A stretch of DNA of 64,000 bases, taken from NCBI RefSeq assembly GCF_900188325.1, contig NZ_FZPD01000004.1, positions 192,501-256,500 on the forward strand. Reading direction: 5' to 3'. How positions within the stretch are numbered: the first letter of the stretch is position 1; each line of letters begins with the position of its first letter. Of the stretch, positions 35,901 to 45,084 are shown in pieces. The translations under genes were made by a program, and so were the position numbers. The notes below the pieces were generated by a model. The model made no database searches and was not told the origin of the DNA. It saw only the letters and a program-made list of their open reading frames with translations. Source of the DNA: Ekhidna lutea. Lineage in GTDB: Bacteria > Bacteroidota > Bacteroidia > Cytophagales > Cyclobacteriaceae.

Positions 35901-37785
35901 TTGCTCCTAAATCTACATTCTCATGGATAGTCTGAGAGGAAATAATATCTCCTTGTTCACCTAATTTGTGCAACAAAACGTTTAGCTGGAAATTGCAGTC
36001 TATGGTTGTCTCAATACATAATGAGCTTAGTTGCTGGCATTTGATGCTATAACCGACGTTTAAGTTGGTGGGTACCGCCAGAGCAAGTCTCTTGGATGAA
36101 ACAAATGATCCTTCTTTTTTAAGATTCGCCGTAATCTTATCTTCTAACTCTTGCGTATAGGGATTTGAATTATCCAATGGATGAAGGTTATCATCATCCT
36201 CAGAAAACACCAGACTGGTAGCGATGACGTTTCCTTCTTTGGAGGTGTAGGTCACCGAGGTAGTATTGTTGGGATCAATTGTGACTGTTTTCAATACACT
36301 TTCACTTGCTGGAGCTTCGTCACCAAAGATTGCGATCAGTTCCCCTTCTGTTGGTGTTGCATAAAGATATCTTGTTGTTCTGCCGCCTGCTGTTTCATCT
36401 ACGGAGTGAATCTTACCAACACCCGATTGCTCTTTTACCCGATTTGTTCCATCATTATAGTATATGGTACGCGTATAGCCATAGCCTTCCGCGTTAGCGA
36501 TGGATTTATCCGGATTGTTTGAATAATATGAAAAATCGCCATTTTCATCAACCGGATCAGGAGACCTGAGCTTATCTTCCATATCAAAATGCTTTGCCTG
36601 AAATACCTCGTCAGCACCTGCAGCTTGCATGAATTGTGTTCTATAACTAGCTTGTTTTTGAGGAACGGGTACAGGAATGGAAGTAATAGCTGGTCTACCA
36701 ACCTGATCGTAAACCGTCTGCTGTATTAATGTGATATTCTTGGAAGGCAAATAGGTTTGTTCCTGCTTTACTTTCAAAAGTCCGTCAGCATAGGTGATAT
36801 TTTCCTTTATCTTGGTGTCTTCAGTAAATACCCGAGAGTATATCCAATTAACATTATCCTCCGAATCCTCAAAATAGAAATATCGAATATCATTATCTGA
36901 TTCAGACAGCTCCACTCCGGTTCCATATAGAAACTCTGACCATTCGCCCCAATTTCCACTATTCCCCGATCCTCCAGGCAAATAACCACCTACTGGTCTG
37001 ATCCGGGCGGCATAAAACCCGGTCCCTCCAGCAAGCTGATATTGAAATTCCTTGTTATTAGGGTCAAATAAGTCAATATCAATAGTAGTGGCTCTTCTCC
37101 AATCAACCGAAGTGATAATGTTATTTTCATCCGGCTTGGTTGAGCTTATATTGTGTAATCTTAATACTTGAAGCTGATAGTGAGAAACATGAATATTATC
37201 AGTCCAATTGAATGTTGCCGACTTTGTGGCTGAACTTACATCAATTCCTGTGATCATTGACTGCAAATCACCTATATCAAACAAAAGGTTAACTTCATAA
37301 CCAACCTGCAACCTGATGTATGAATCAAGGTTTGAATTTGAACTAAAGGTGCTGTCTAAGGTTATTTGAACTTCATCAAATAGAAGTGATTCATAACCAT
37401 CTGTATCTTCTTTGTAAGAATTAAAATCAAGGATCACATATGCCTCCGGTTGATTCTCAACAATGGTCAACGTATATCCAGCTTCATCAAATATGTTGGG
37501 ATCAACAGCCACGCCATCATTCAAAGCAGTTAGCGTAAAATTTGCATCAATTTGAAAATCCTCACTTCCAAATAAATATTCGGAACCCAAGTCAAGGCTT
37601 ACTTTAAAAAAACCGTTCTTTATTCTTTTCTCAACGGGGTAATCTTCAAAATCAATAGAGAGGTTGTGAGATGCACCCGCTGAAAATGAGATACTTTCAA
37701 CCTTCTCAAAGTGCTCAACGTTTTGTGAATACAGTAGCTGGCCGGTTCCAAATGCAACTAAAATACTAGCAATTAAATATTTCAT
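32980..37785 (-). CDS. Giant secreted RHS-associated protein, middle component
   Basis: A 1601-aa exported protein with signal MKYLIASILVAFGTGQLLYSQ. The first 180 residues are beta-rich, then an FN3-like domain (about 185-290; TFNWTDNIHVSHYQLQVLRL). From about residue 330 it resembles the head region that precedes YD repeats in Bacteroidota RHS proteins (ITYADGLLKVKQEQTYLP, LIQQTVYDQVGRPAITSIPVP, YGYTRTIYYNDGTNRVKEQSG). There is no RHS core. The C-terminal half is acidic and Cys-containing (about 760-1600). In many Bacteroidota one polypeptide carries both this head and the RHS core; here they are in separate genes. It lies 18 bases after the 237-aa gene. Confidence 0.65.
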   Translation of the reverse strand: MKYLIASILVAFGTGQLLYSQNVEHFEKVESISFSAGASHNLSIDFEDYPVEKRIKNGFFKVSLDLGSEYLFGSEDFQIDANFTLTALNDGVAVDPNIFDEAGYTLTIVENQPEAYVILDFNSYKEDTDGYESLLFDEVQITLDSTFSSNSNLDSYIRLQVGYEVNLLFDIGDLQSMITGIDVSSATKSATFNWTDNIHVSHYQLQVLRLHNISSTKPDENNIITSVDWRRATTIDIDLFDPNNKEFQYQLAGGTGFYAARIRPVGGYLPGGSGNSGNWGEWSEFLYGTGVELSESDNDIRYFYFEDSEDNVNWIYSRVFTEDTKIKENITYADGLLKVKQEQTYLPSKNITLIQQTVYDQVGRPAITSIPVPVPQKQASYRTQFMQAAGADEVFQAKHFDMEDKLRSPDPVDENGDFSYYSNNPDKSIANAEGYGYTRTIYYNDGTNRVKEQSGVGKIHSVDETAGGRTTRYLYATPTEGELIAIFGDEAPASESVLKTVTIDPNNTTSVTYTSKEGNVIATSLVFSEDDDNLHPLDNSNPYTQELEDKITANLKKEGSFVSSKRLALAVPTNLNVGYSIKCQQLSSLCIETTIDCNFQLNVLLHKLGEQGDIISSQTIHENVDLGAIGCQDVGGDQFKIVDPIVLENVEPGSYIIEKVLSSAGAEANQEQNRETIENGVYPITNLVADWLESIETVQQIKDFNQAIYGLAVSMEDKTNANTLFNYSGFGGFTVDFNDAAYEDFRLLYEQSINDYSIVFNPDPYNPNTDGNPIQMFLNTPCCPWIEIPVKWLPELDCEEILEEIQFPVDADNDGNYNVVYYYDLFDTDKDVEQEFFPDFEGYMLAFFDDCIGENRDFSSREALKNLVYRGLNEEGEKVAGYMDGWQVEGTFNMMIYHMLTDTYDLGEGVEESPYECDDLINCWIGVLSRLKEEICQSTFDFYQDGDRNNVSNTFDGRNDDDPSVHDGHFNSNFKGGGFFLTRWIAKRKISKRMRGLQLNGEGEGEIDPVLGQFHLVDEFLQCTGYQFAKIQTPFDGEPLAEDQVDNNRLTNDFEYVVENRDGSRMPVPVEVNSITYSAYFYGDGSASNLMKVQPSNTDDYEYKYVPISDWDPIKRIKEDGVFVEPTTARKRKSVFPMIKNPIYAFKYFIYDEHGKVDDRTGLAPYQVIEQSVCYVDPNDCYQVDVDGYIVLDGLGQPIKVPCCSESPGPGATGCFEDTNYPGGTKLIVDDFLGTGRLECEETHLDWSAPQRLAFYDMVASYDPDATYDDRAVTGLDLRCEDLEDENASWYAYTGDDQIQIDNDLADLINQEIYDQISGFQSEYTQIKLTNEDGSTRDNFAYFELEIENRISECQSGCENLRNRFQSKLFELFNENCYIIDGCRTDHVSTHNVIPIEDVEAILDQLVISCQEQCVMTTYSCEESSSRPLDVPVSEVSIHDQANPNYNSQLSLETHYGVGGYPNPATSIEIMGDPEGNTSSSYNYDDNSLCAEIGTTGIKLCDLKDDVDRTIKNLSWYEYTLLKQVESWDFELDIKSFCDDAPVTWQYEAYQATAPNSSRGSTYVPKERYEVDGAAKLKGFDPGDQAVSPVKCIYVQVEPEN

Positions 37786-37803
37786 AATAGATAGAATGTC
37801 TTT

Positions 37804-38517
37804 CTAATCAATATTTCTATTGTCAATAATTTGGTAATTCTTATATCTCTCATTGAGCTGGCCCTCTTTCATAAATACATAATCTGTCACCGGCCTATTC
37901 TTCCAACTTTTTACATCTAAATCCATATTCACATATGTGATTCGCTGAAGTAAAAATTGATGATTAGATGAAAAATTAACACTTACCTCTTTTAATTTTT
38001 TATTATCACTGAACTCGAACTCAACTTCTGTTACCATATCATTCTTTACTATCTCAGCACTAGGTTTCAGTGTGACTATCATGTTGATATTCGAATCAAC
38101 CTTTTTATCTGTACACGTAACTCCCTGATTGGTCTTCAGAATCTCTTCTTGTAATTGAGTGACCTTTTCAAATTGTTCTGCGTGATTAACCTTGATTGGT
38201 TCTCTTCTTATTATCTTCTTCTGAGGATGCACGATCATGAACGCATCACTATTGTCCTGATAAACCGAGATGGTTGAACTCTCAAAGACATATTGCTCAG
38301 TATTCACATAAAGTGTACTGTTCAGATTTACATCGCTTCCGCCCTCTTTAAGCGGATTATCCTTATAAAACATCTCCATCTCAAGAAAATAGGTTTTACC
38401 CTCTACCAGCTCTGAAAAAGATTTCATTCGTTCAAAATGACCTTCGAGGTATTGAATACACGGCTCTTGAGTGGATACAGCTCCGCTTAATAAATATGCT
38501 ATTAGAAATGCTTTCAT
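37804..38517 (-). CDS. Secreted protein of the RHS operon, LolA-like fold possible
   Basis: A 237-aa protein with a short signal (MKAFLIAYLLSGAVSTQ). Segments such as FLEMEMFYKDN, LYVNTEQYVFESSTISVYQDNSDAFMIVHPQKKII and MIVTLKPSAE have the strand pattern of LolA/LolB-like half-barrels that bind lipids or unfolded segments, but no identity proves this. It overlaps the upstream 1925-aa gene by 4 bases (ATGA), so it is translationally coupled, and precedes the 1601-aa gene by 18 bases. A dedicated periplasmic carrier for the giant RHS proteins would fit its place. Confidence 0.5.
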   Translation of the reverse strand: MKAFLIAYLLSGAVSTQEPCIQYLEGHFERMKSFSELVEGKTYFLEMEMFYKDNPLKEGGSDVNLNSTLYVNTEQYVFESSTISVYQDNSDAFMIVHPQKKIIRREPIKVNHAEQFEKVTQLQEEILKTNQGVTCTDKKVDSNINMIVTLKPSAEIVKNDMVTEVEFEFSDNKKLKEVSVNFSSNHQFLLQRITYVNMDLDVKSWKNRPVTDYVFMKEGQLNERYKNYQIIDNRNID

Positions 38518-41500
38518 TCCGAATCTGATCTTTGTTCTTTAGGGAGATTATATTGAGTTTCCGTGACTGTTTTGAGCCCTCTTTCCGTTTCAATACTTCT
38601 ACTCACGAGCTGACCCTCATCATTGTATTGATAGTAAATTCCAAAGTGTTGATCATCGAATTCCGTCAACAACCTCAGGGATGTAGTCTCATAGACATAA
38701 CAATTTCCTTCGGCATCAAACGGTTGAAACCTGACATCATCAATAAAAACATTGGTGTTCAGAGTTGCATCCGTCTTATTTAATACTATTGATAATTCGT
38801 TATCAATTCCTATTGACTGAAAAGTTGAACCTGGAATTTTTGATGATAATAAAACCCAATCACCAGTTTGTGCTACTTTAACTAGTGGCATGCTTTCAGC
38901 TCCTATTTCCAGATTTAAATCATCAGGAACTAGATTGTTTTCAAAATAAAACCAACCCATAAAAACGCCTCCACTTTGAATAAGATGGTCATTTACTTTT
39001 AAGCCATCTACAACTACGTCCTCCAGTTCAACCTGTGCAGAGTTATTCCCTGAGTGTGCCAATGCATTTGTTTCTGTTGCATATTCATAATCTTCAAAAA
39101 AGATGGTATTGTATTCTCCATTGGCTACCACCATTGAAGGTAAATGCTGAATAGCAGAAGGTTTAAAAATCGCCGCACTGTGTATATCCAGTACATCCTT
39201 TTCTTCTATTGGCTCACCGTTTGGGTTATAGAGAACTACCTCAGAGCTTCTTATCCAATTATTATCCTGCTGATCCTGATTATTGAAATCTCTGTTCCAA
39301 TCAAATTGCGAACTGACATTGAAAGTACCTGAGCTATAGACCTTTTCAGATGCACTGGATGTATATAGATTATCCGCTTTATATACGTAACTTCTTTTTG
39401 GCCGCCAGATTTGATTCAACTCAGTCAAATCAGATGAAGACAGCTCGTATTGTTCGATCACCCGATTATTCGGCCACTCTTCTGTCCATGTGGAATTAAA
39501 CCAATCGTTGCTGAATGTTTGCACAGATGCACTAAGCAAGTTCACCGGGTTATCAAACCAATTTGACCACCCCGTTTCTGGCTCTTTTCCATAGATGGTA
39601 AATGTTGCAGTATTTGAATTCAGTAAGTTTTTGAATTCATCAACATCTAGATTTTCAATTCTCGCTGTTGATTTAGGACCCATCGCCTCATACTCTTCCA
39701 TCCATGCAGCTGGAATAGTTAACTGATAAATTGAACCATCATGTTTCTCAGAGTTTCCGGCTAGTTGCAAATTGTGATAACCATCCGTATTTCTAACAAG
39801 AATTGGCTTACCATTTTGCGAGTTGAATGCAACATTTTCTTGTGTGTGATAAATTCCATCCTGATAAGTTGTTACACTTTTTGGAATCACAGGATACTGA
39901 ATGATTTTGGTTGTAGCGTGTGTTGCCAATATGTTTTCTTGCATTGAAAATGATGGCCAAAGCGTTACGAAGATTGGTGGGAAAAGCGAGACTGTCACAC
40001 TGATGTCCAACTCCACACTAAAATCAATCGCTTTATCCTTGATCTTTCTGGACTCAAAGGCCATTTCCATTTCCTTGCCCGGCAAATCCTCATATTCCTC
40101 AATGGAATTGGTGGCCTTATCCCATCTAAACATTCTAACCGATTCCCCCGGCTTAAAATATTCGTACTGTTGCTGGGAAACCACATACGCCTTTTCTTCA
40201 AAGTATTGTCCAGATGATTCGTCTAAACTAAACTGACCAGCATAGTTTGAAACACTTTTGGTCTGGCCATGCATGTTGTTCATGAGGAACCTGAATCCCT
40301 GGCTGGTAAATGCTTTCGTAGTGGTGTAATTAAATACGCCGGCGGGAATGGTTAGAAAATCCCTTTGCGTATCCAATGTGGATCTACTTACTCCTCTCTT
40401 ATCATTCGTGTCAATTGCACTATAAACTCCATCATATGGAAATTCATTTGCTGTGTGAAACTCGTGTACGGTAAACCCATCCCCTGAAGGTCCAGAGTTA
40501 ATATTTTTCACGACCACTCTACTATGGCCAATGGATGGAGCTGGGAGGATTGATTCTCCTAAAGGTCCTTCAGATTGTTTTTTATCTTCTCCTGCAGTAA
40601 TTCTACTAAAAAATCCCTGATCACCTCTTGCAATAAAATTAACTAAAGGGTTTTCTTCACGAGCGGCAGACGGCTCGTTAGTTGCTACGCCACTACTTGT
40701 AATACCATCTTCTTTAACATAAATATATTCAGTTCCATAGAGGGACGGATCTCCTGATTCGAGTCCCTGATCGTAAAACAACAATCTCTTTACCCTAGCT
40801 CCTGTCGCTTTTTTAGCAACTGTCATCGGTAATTTTAGAAAAGAGGATGCATGGTCTATGGTCAGACAAACATCATCTTTGTCATCGAGCTGATAGAAAA
40901 ATAACTTTCCATCTGTACTCATTTGTAGCATCATTTGGATACTTAAAGGACCAATTCCATTATCACCGTTATTAGCTCTACCAATTATTGCGTTTTCATA
41001 TTTCCTTTCATAGTCACTTTCAATACAGCTGGAGTTGTCGAGTTTACCTTGTTTTTGGTTTGAAACCAGCTCAAAACATGCCTGTCTTGGAATAGAACCT
41101 CTCGACCCACTAGAGCCTCCAACATTAGCTAATGTGATATCTATTACATTCTTTCCGTTTCTGTTATTTACAGTGGCTGATTCAAAATTAGCATACCCGG
41201 AAATATACTCTGAGCGACAGTCATCAAGAGATGGGTTTCTACCTTTTAGTGCGTAGAGAAACTTAAAGTATATTTTATCCCCTGTTCGGGTAAAATGATC
41301 TTCGATTTTATCTCTGAGTTTATTGACCATCGCGCCATCCTCAGGATTTATCCCCATATCCTCTACATTAATGGAGTAGATAGGGTCTGAGTTGTAGCCT
41401 TGCTCGTCTCCTATATCAACAAGACTCGCCATTGCCATTGCATCACGATCTTGAACTTTGGTATAATCCTTCTCTTCATATTGAACATTGATTTTACCTC

Positions 41501-44291
41501 CAGATGGAAGTACAATCTGCTTCAAATGCCAGGCAGCAGGATCAAAGAGTTTTTCATAATAATCGGTTTGCCACCTGGCACTTTGGTCAACCCATGGAAT
41601 CCCACGTTCTTTTCTGTCTTCTGCATTACCCATTGGATTTCCCCAAGGACCCAATAAATAAGGTGAATAAATGGGGTTTTGGATGGATTCCGGTAGTTTC
41701 TCAAAATCTTTAAATATTTCCTGACCAGCTAAGAAATCAGAAGCCTGAGGGTAGTTATACTCAAATTTGTATGGACTAATTCTGGCAGGGTGTGTACCAT
41801 TATACTCAAACCAAACTTTTTTAAGGGTAAGTTTCCCTATATCGTCGACCCCTGTAACATTTGAGGCACTAGTAAAGTCAAAGTTACTATCTACATTATT
41901 TGGCACATTGGGTACCAGGCTGTAATCATAGTCGAATCTTACAACTTTCAGTGGCTTTTCCCAAACCGGGTTTCCACTTGGGTCCTTAGGAAACAAAACT
42001 ATTTTATCCAGGTATTCAAGGTTGGTGTCTCCTTTTCGATCTCCATTGCTGGATGCCGGATCCGACTGGTTTGTAATATCTGGAGCTCCCAGTCCATCTT
42101 TCCGATTCAATGCAGGATTGTCCACCTCATTACCTTTAAGGAAATACAAGTTCAATCCTCTTAATTCGGTAGCCTGTTCACTGGTAATATCACCATCACC
42201 TTCCAGTGTATTTACTAAATCTGTTTTATTGGTGATAAAATAAGCCCGATGTGTTTTTGTATCAATGGACTTTAAATATTTGATCTCTTTTTCCCCAGTT
42301 ACAATTGACCCTAAATCATCCTTTGTATCTGAAATAGCATTCTGGTTGTATAGCAGTCCTGCATATGGAGTTCTGTATCGGTACCATTTGGATTGACCTT
42401 CACCATACAAGCTCCTGTACTGGAATGAAGTCCAACCTCCAAAATCTCCAACAGAAGGTCCATTGTCATCCACATCAACGTAATTGGGGGATGTGATAGC
42501 GGTCAGCAGAAAGTTATTTACATAACTTTCATTTCTTATTTCTCCCAGAACAGACTTATGCACATCTTGATTCAGTGATTTTACTTCATAGTCACTACCA
42601 TCCTTACCTAACTGCAATTCGTCAAATGTCAAGTATCTATTATAGACCTGTGTTCCTCTTTCAATATCAACACTTAAATTGGTCTCGTTTCTCACCCTTA
42701 GCGGCTCTGAATATGCGTAGGTTACCCCTCCTTCGTTGGTGATTTCAAAACCGTCAAGCTTACCGCTTGTGTTGCTTTCTTTAATAAAAGAAGATTGACC
42801 TGTTTCGCTTTTGATTAAACTATAATCGGTTCTTCCATCGCCCTCAGCCTGAGGCTCAATTGCGACTGCACTTCTGAAACCTGGTATGAAACTATTAAGT
42901 TGAGTAATCGCTGTTTCAATATCATCCTTAGAAGTGTACGCTATTTTTCCGCCCTGATCAGTTGTAAATCTGAAATGGGTTTCATCTGATGAAGAGAAAG
43001 GTTGCGTCCCTCCCCATGAGCTCATTTCGGTTTTTTGTGAGCCCGCACCAATGTCTACCCCTACTCCGATATTCCCACCAAGAGCCAATTCAGAGCCCAG
43101 CTGAAATATGCCAATGTTACTTTCCATATCATTTGGTTTGAAGGTCCCAATGGTGTGATGATACGCTCTAAATCCTCCCTGTATACCTTCTCCTGTGGCA
43201 ATAAACTGATCTGCATTTGAAAAGGGCATTCCGATAAATACATCCCTTTTATTGAAGGTTGATCCCTTTTCAACATAATAATCCATTACGCCTGATGATG
43301 TAGCAGCACTGGAGTTTAGAAAGCCATAGGCTGAACGTGGGGTCAAATAATCATTGTACTGAAAAGAAACTCCTCCCTGAAACCCTGTTTCAAATCCTAC
43401 AGGTAAAAAGGGATTAAACTGAATACTTGCACTCCAATTGAATGATCTTCCAGTGTATTCGTTGAAGCTAGGTGGTGGAGACGACTCTGCCGGTAAAATG
43501 CTGGCATACGAACTTGTCTTAATACCTAATCCAAAGCTACTTTTACCACTGCTGCTATTTTCATTTCTAAAAACTTTGCCTTTACCACCGGTACGCCTCT
43601 CATGATAGGTTTTCAGGTCTTTTTCTATCGTCGGATCATTCTTGATTTTTTCTTTACCAATGTCTTTTAAACTATTTAAAAAGGCTATTGGATTAATCGA
43701 TGGTCTGAATGTAAAACCATCATTATCAATATTGAAGTTTAAACCAATTCCTTTAGCAGAAATACCTAAACCTAAATTTCTTTGATATCCATAATAGTTA
43801 TTAAACCTTAAGGAGTTAGATATAGATGCACCAATCGGCACATCTACAGAGAACGCTTCTACCCCAGCTGATGCTCCGACATTTACTGTCCAGTTTGGCC
43901 TGGTTTTATTGTAATACTTCACCTCAGCTCCATTGTAATCGTCAGGGAACCCTCTAACAGACCGGTTAATTACACCAGGGTTTAGTGACCATCCTAAACC
44001 AACCCATGAAGCCTCCTGTTCAGAGGTTACGCCACTATTGTAAGAGAGTGAAAGCGCATAACCACCACCATCCACACCTGGAATTTCAATCACCGGAATA
44101 TTGTAGTTGAAGTCTCCCGTAAACAAGTTCACCATTTCTGTAGTAGACACAGGAGTGAAGGTGGAGAACTCCGGCTGATTTGGCCCGCTAGTAAGCGCAA
44201 GCACTCCAACCGGGAAAATAATTTCAGCCAAAAAATTAACCAGAAGGTATATGCTTAACACCTTGATAAATCGTGAGTTTCTTATTTTCAT
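38514..44291 (-). CDS. Giant secreted SpvB/TcB-like protein, first component of the RHS operon
   Basis: A 1925-aa exported protein. After a signal segment (LSIYLLVNFLAEIIFPVGVLA) the N-terminus shows the pattern SGPNQPEFSTFTPV..MVNLFTGDFNYNIPVIEIPG..LSLSYNSG..WVGLGWSLNPGVINRSVRG (about 35-120), similar to the start of SpvB/TcaC-type proteins, where a GLGWxL box opens a beta-propeller/RHS shell. A long Ser/Gly/aromatic-rich region follows. A Cys-containing middle comes next, and the C-terminus has YD-like repeats (IYYQYNDEGQLVSRSIETERG). It has no RHS core, no toxin tip and no T9SS tail. As the first gene of the operon it could form the shell half of a split cocoon, in analogy with TcB. Confidence 0.65.
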   Translation of the reverse strand: MKIRNSRFIKVLSIYLLVNFLAEIIFPVGVLALTSGPNQPEFSTFTPVSTTEMVNLFTGDFNYNIPVIEIPGVDGGGYALSLSYNSGVTSEQEASWVGLGWSLNPGVINRSVRGFPDDYNGAEVKYYNKTRPNWTVNVGASAGVEAFSVDVPIGASISNSLRFNNYYGYQRNLGLGISAKGIGLNFNIDNDGFTFRPSINPIAFLNSLKDIGKEKIKNDPTIEKDLKTYHERRTGGKGKVFRNENSSSGKSSFGLGIKTSSYASILPAESSPPPSFNEYTGRSFNWSASIQFNPFLPVGFETGFQGGVSFQYNDYLTPRSAYGFLNSSAATSSGVMDYYVEKGSTFNKRDVFIGMPFSNADQFIATGEGIQGGFRAYHHTIGTFKPNDMESNIGIFQLGSELALGGNIGVGVDIGAGSQKTEMSSWGGTQPFSSSDETHFRFTTDQGGKIAYTSKDDIETAITQLNSFIPGFRSAVAIEPQAEGDGRTDYSLIKSETGQSSFIKESNTSGKLDGFEITNEGGVTYAYSEPLRVRNETNLSVDIERGTQVYNRYLTFDELQLGKDGSDYEVKSLNQDVHKSVLGEIRNESYVNNFLLTAITSPNYVDVDDNGPSVGDFGGWTSFQYRSLYGEGQSKWYRYRTPYAGLLYNQNAISDTKDDLGSIVTGEKEIKYLKSIDTKTHRAYFITNKTDLVNTLEGDGDITSEQATELRGLNLYFLKGNEVDNPALNRKDGLGAPDITNQSDPASSNGDRKGDTNLEYLDKIVLFPKDPSGNPVWEKPLKVVRFDYDYSLVPNVPNNVDSNFDFTSASNVTGVDDIGKLTLKKVWFEYNGTHPARISPYKFEYNYPQASDFLAGQEIFKDFEKLPESIQNPIYSPYLLGPWGNPMGNAEDRKERGIPWVDQSARWQTDYYEKLFDPAAWHLKQIVLPSGGKINVQYEEKDYTKVQDRDAMAMASLVDIGDEQGYNSDPIYSINVEDMGINPEDGAMVNKLRDKIEDHFTRTGDKIYFKFLYALKGRNPSLDDCRSEYISGYANFESATVNNRNGKNVIDITLANVGGSSGSRGSIPRQACFELVSNQKQGKLDNSSCIESDYERKYENAIIGRANNGDNGIGPLSIQMMLQMSTDGKLFFYQLDDKDDVCLTIDHASSFLKLPMTVAKKATGARVKRLLFYDQGLESGDPSLYGTEYIYVKEDGITSSGVATNEPSAAREENPLVNFIARGDQGFFSRITAGEDKKQSEGPLGESILPAPSIGHSRVVVKNINSGPSGDGFTVHEFHTANEFPYDGVYSAIDTNDKRGVSRSTLDTQRDFLTIPAGVFNYTTTKAFTSQGFRFLMNNMHGQTKSVSNYAGQFSLDESSGQYFEEKAYVVSQQQYEYFKPGESVRMFRWDKATNSIEEYEDLPGKEMEMAFESRKIKDKAIDFSVELDISVTVSLFPPIFVTLWPSFSMQENILATHATTKIIQYPVIPKSVTTYQDGIYHTQENVAFNSQNGKPILVRNTDGYHNLQLAGNSEKHDGSIYQLTIPAAWMEEYEAMGPKSTARIENLDVDEFKNLLNSNTATFTIYGKEPETGWSNWFDNPVNLLSASVQTFSNDWFNSTWTEEWPNNRVIEQYELSSSDLTELNQIWRPKRSYVYKADNLYTSSASEKVYSSGTFNVSSQFDWNRDFNNQDQQDNNWIRSSEVVLYNPNGEPIEEKDVLDIHSAAIFKPSAIQHLPSMVVANGEYNTIFFEDYEYATETNALAHSGNNSAQVELEDVVVDGLKVNDHLIQSGGVFMGWFYFENNLVPDDLNLEIGAESMPLVKVAQTGDWVLLSSKIPGSTFQSIGIDNELSIVLNKTDATLNTNVFIDDVRFQPFDAEGNCYVYETTSLRLLTEFDDQHFGIYYQYNDEGQLVSRSIETERGLKTVTETQYNLPKEQRSDSE

Positions 44292-44330
44292 AGTGAACTT
44301 AATCTAACCTTGAATAAGGCTCTTATGCTT

Positions 44331-44338
44331 CAAAAATA
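44331..44338 (-). promoter_or_regulatory. Candidate -7 element for the RHS operon
   Basis: On the minus strand this reads TATTTTTG (TAnnTTTG), 40 bases before the start of the 1925-aa gene. No good TTG appears at the standard upstream spacing, which suggests a weak or activated promoter. Confidence 0.4.
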
Positions 44339-44377
44339 ATTTATCCTTTGTATGACTTTATGAAATAAAACACCCAA

Positions 44378-44429
44378 TGAACGAACGATAGATTTAACAG
44401 GACGAATCATTGTTTTCAGTGAACGAACG
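44378..44429. promoter_or_regulatory. Pair of direct repeats upstream of the RHS operon, possible operator
   Basis: The 10-mer TGAACGAACG occurs at 44378-44387 and again at 44420-44429. The centres are 42 bases apart, exactly four helical turns, so two proteins bound there would face the same side of the DNA. The sites lie about 40-90 bases upstream of the candidate -7 element, a suitable place for an activator. The rest of this 187-bp gap shows nothing else. Confidence 0.4.
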
Positions 44430-44478
44430 TGAAGTTTTTCAAAAATCAAAATGCTCATTTAATGTTTTTGATAGTTAA

Positions 44479-45084
44479 TTATCGGACGTTTAAGCTTGGA
44501 ATTTTTTGAATATCAGATCTCTTAAAAACGAAATGACTTATACCCGTTTTGAAAATTTCATCGACAAATACAATGTCTAGTTTTTCAGCACTAAGAAGCT
44601 TTTTACTTTTATCAGTAAAGACAAGAAATACACTGTTGACTTTGCTCGTCCCATAGGCTCTTTCGTAGTGAAATAATGAGGGACTGATCTTATCATTACT
44701 TGTTTTAAGTGAGATGAGCTCACCAATTCGAAAGCTTAATTGTTCAATTCGCCGATTATAGTCTTCTTTATCAGAAACATTTTTGTAAACAACATCTTTA
44801 TTCTCCAGCCTGGACTCAAAACTGATTAGAAAGCTTTCCTGATTAGAATAAACCTGCACAAGTGAATCGAAAGCCGCTTTTTCAAATTCCACATCCAATT
44901 CTTTTATAGCGAGAACCTCCGGAGGTAGATATTTCACAGTCAATTTCAAGTCATCAATTATCCTCTCCTTAATCAATCCATTCTCTTCATCATTGATCCA
45001 TACGTGAAGGTCATTAACATCATATCTACCTGTGCAGGATAAAGCAATCACGGAAAAGGCAAACAATTTGAGGATTGATTTCAT
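44479..45084 (-). CDS. Hypothetical lipoprotein next to the OmpH-like gene
   Basis: A 201-aa protein with a lipoprotein signal (KLFAFSVIALSC, Cys17). The mature region is rich in charged residues with a possible coiled segment (EDYNRRIEQLSFRIGELISLK). I recognise no family. It follows the OmpH-like gene with no gap (45085/45084), so the two are one operon, and both point toward the RHS operon 187 bases downstream. Confidence 0.6.
   Translation of the reverse strand: MKSILKLFAFSVIALSCTGRYDVNDLHVWINDEENGLIKERIIDDLKLTVKYLPPEVLAIKELDVEFEKAAFDSLVQVYSNQESFLISFESRLENKDVVYKNVSDKEDYNRRIEQLSFRIGELISLKTSNDKISPSLFHYERAYGTSKVNSVFLVFTDKSKKLLSAEKLDIVFVDEIFKTGISHFVFKRSDIQKIPSLNVR

Noticed and set aside
40756-40768. 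Partial match to the 3' end of tRNA-Leu (TTCGAGTCCCT) as a possible attachment site
   Set aside because: Only 11 bases match, inside the 1925-aa coding sequence; no integrase is present, and the inserted region begins after tig, not at the tRNA.
38514-44291. The RHS operon as a standard insecticidal Tc toxin locus
   Set aside because: There is no TcA-like pore gene, all components carry Sec signals, and the N-terminal adhesin repeats are foreign to TcC; only the shell-type motifs are shared.
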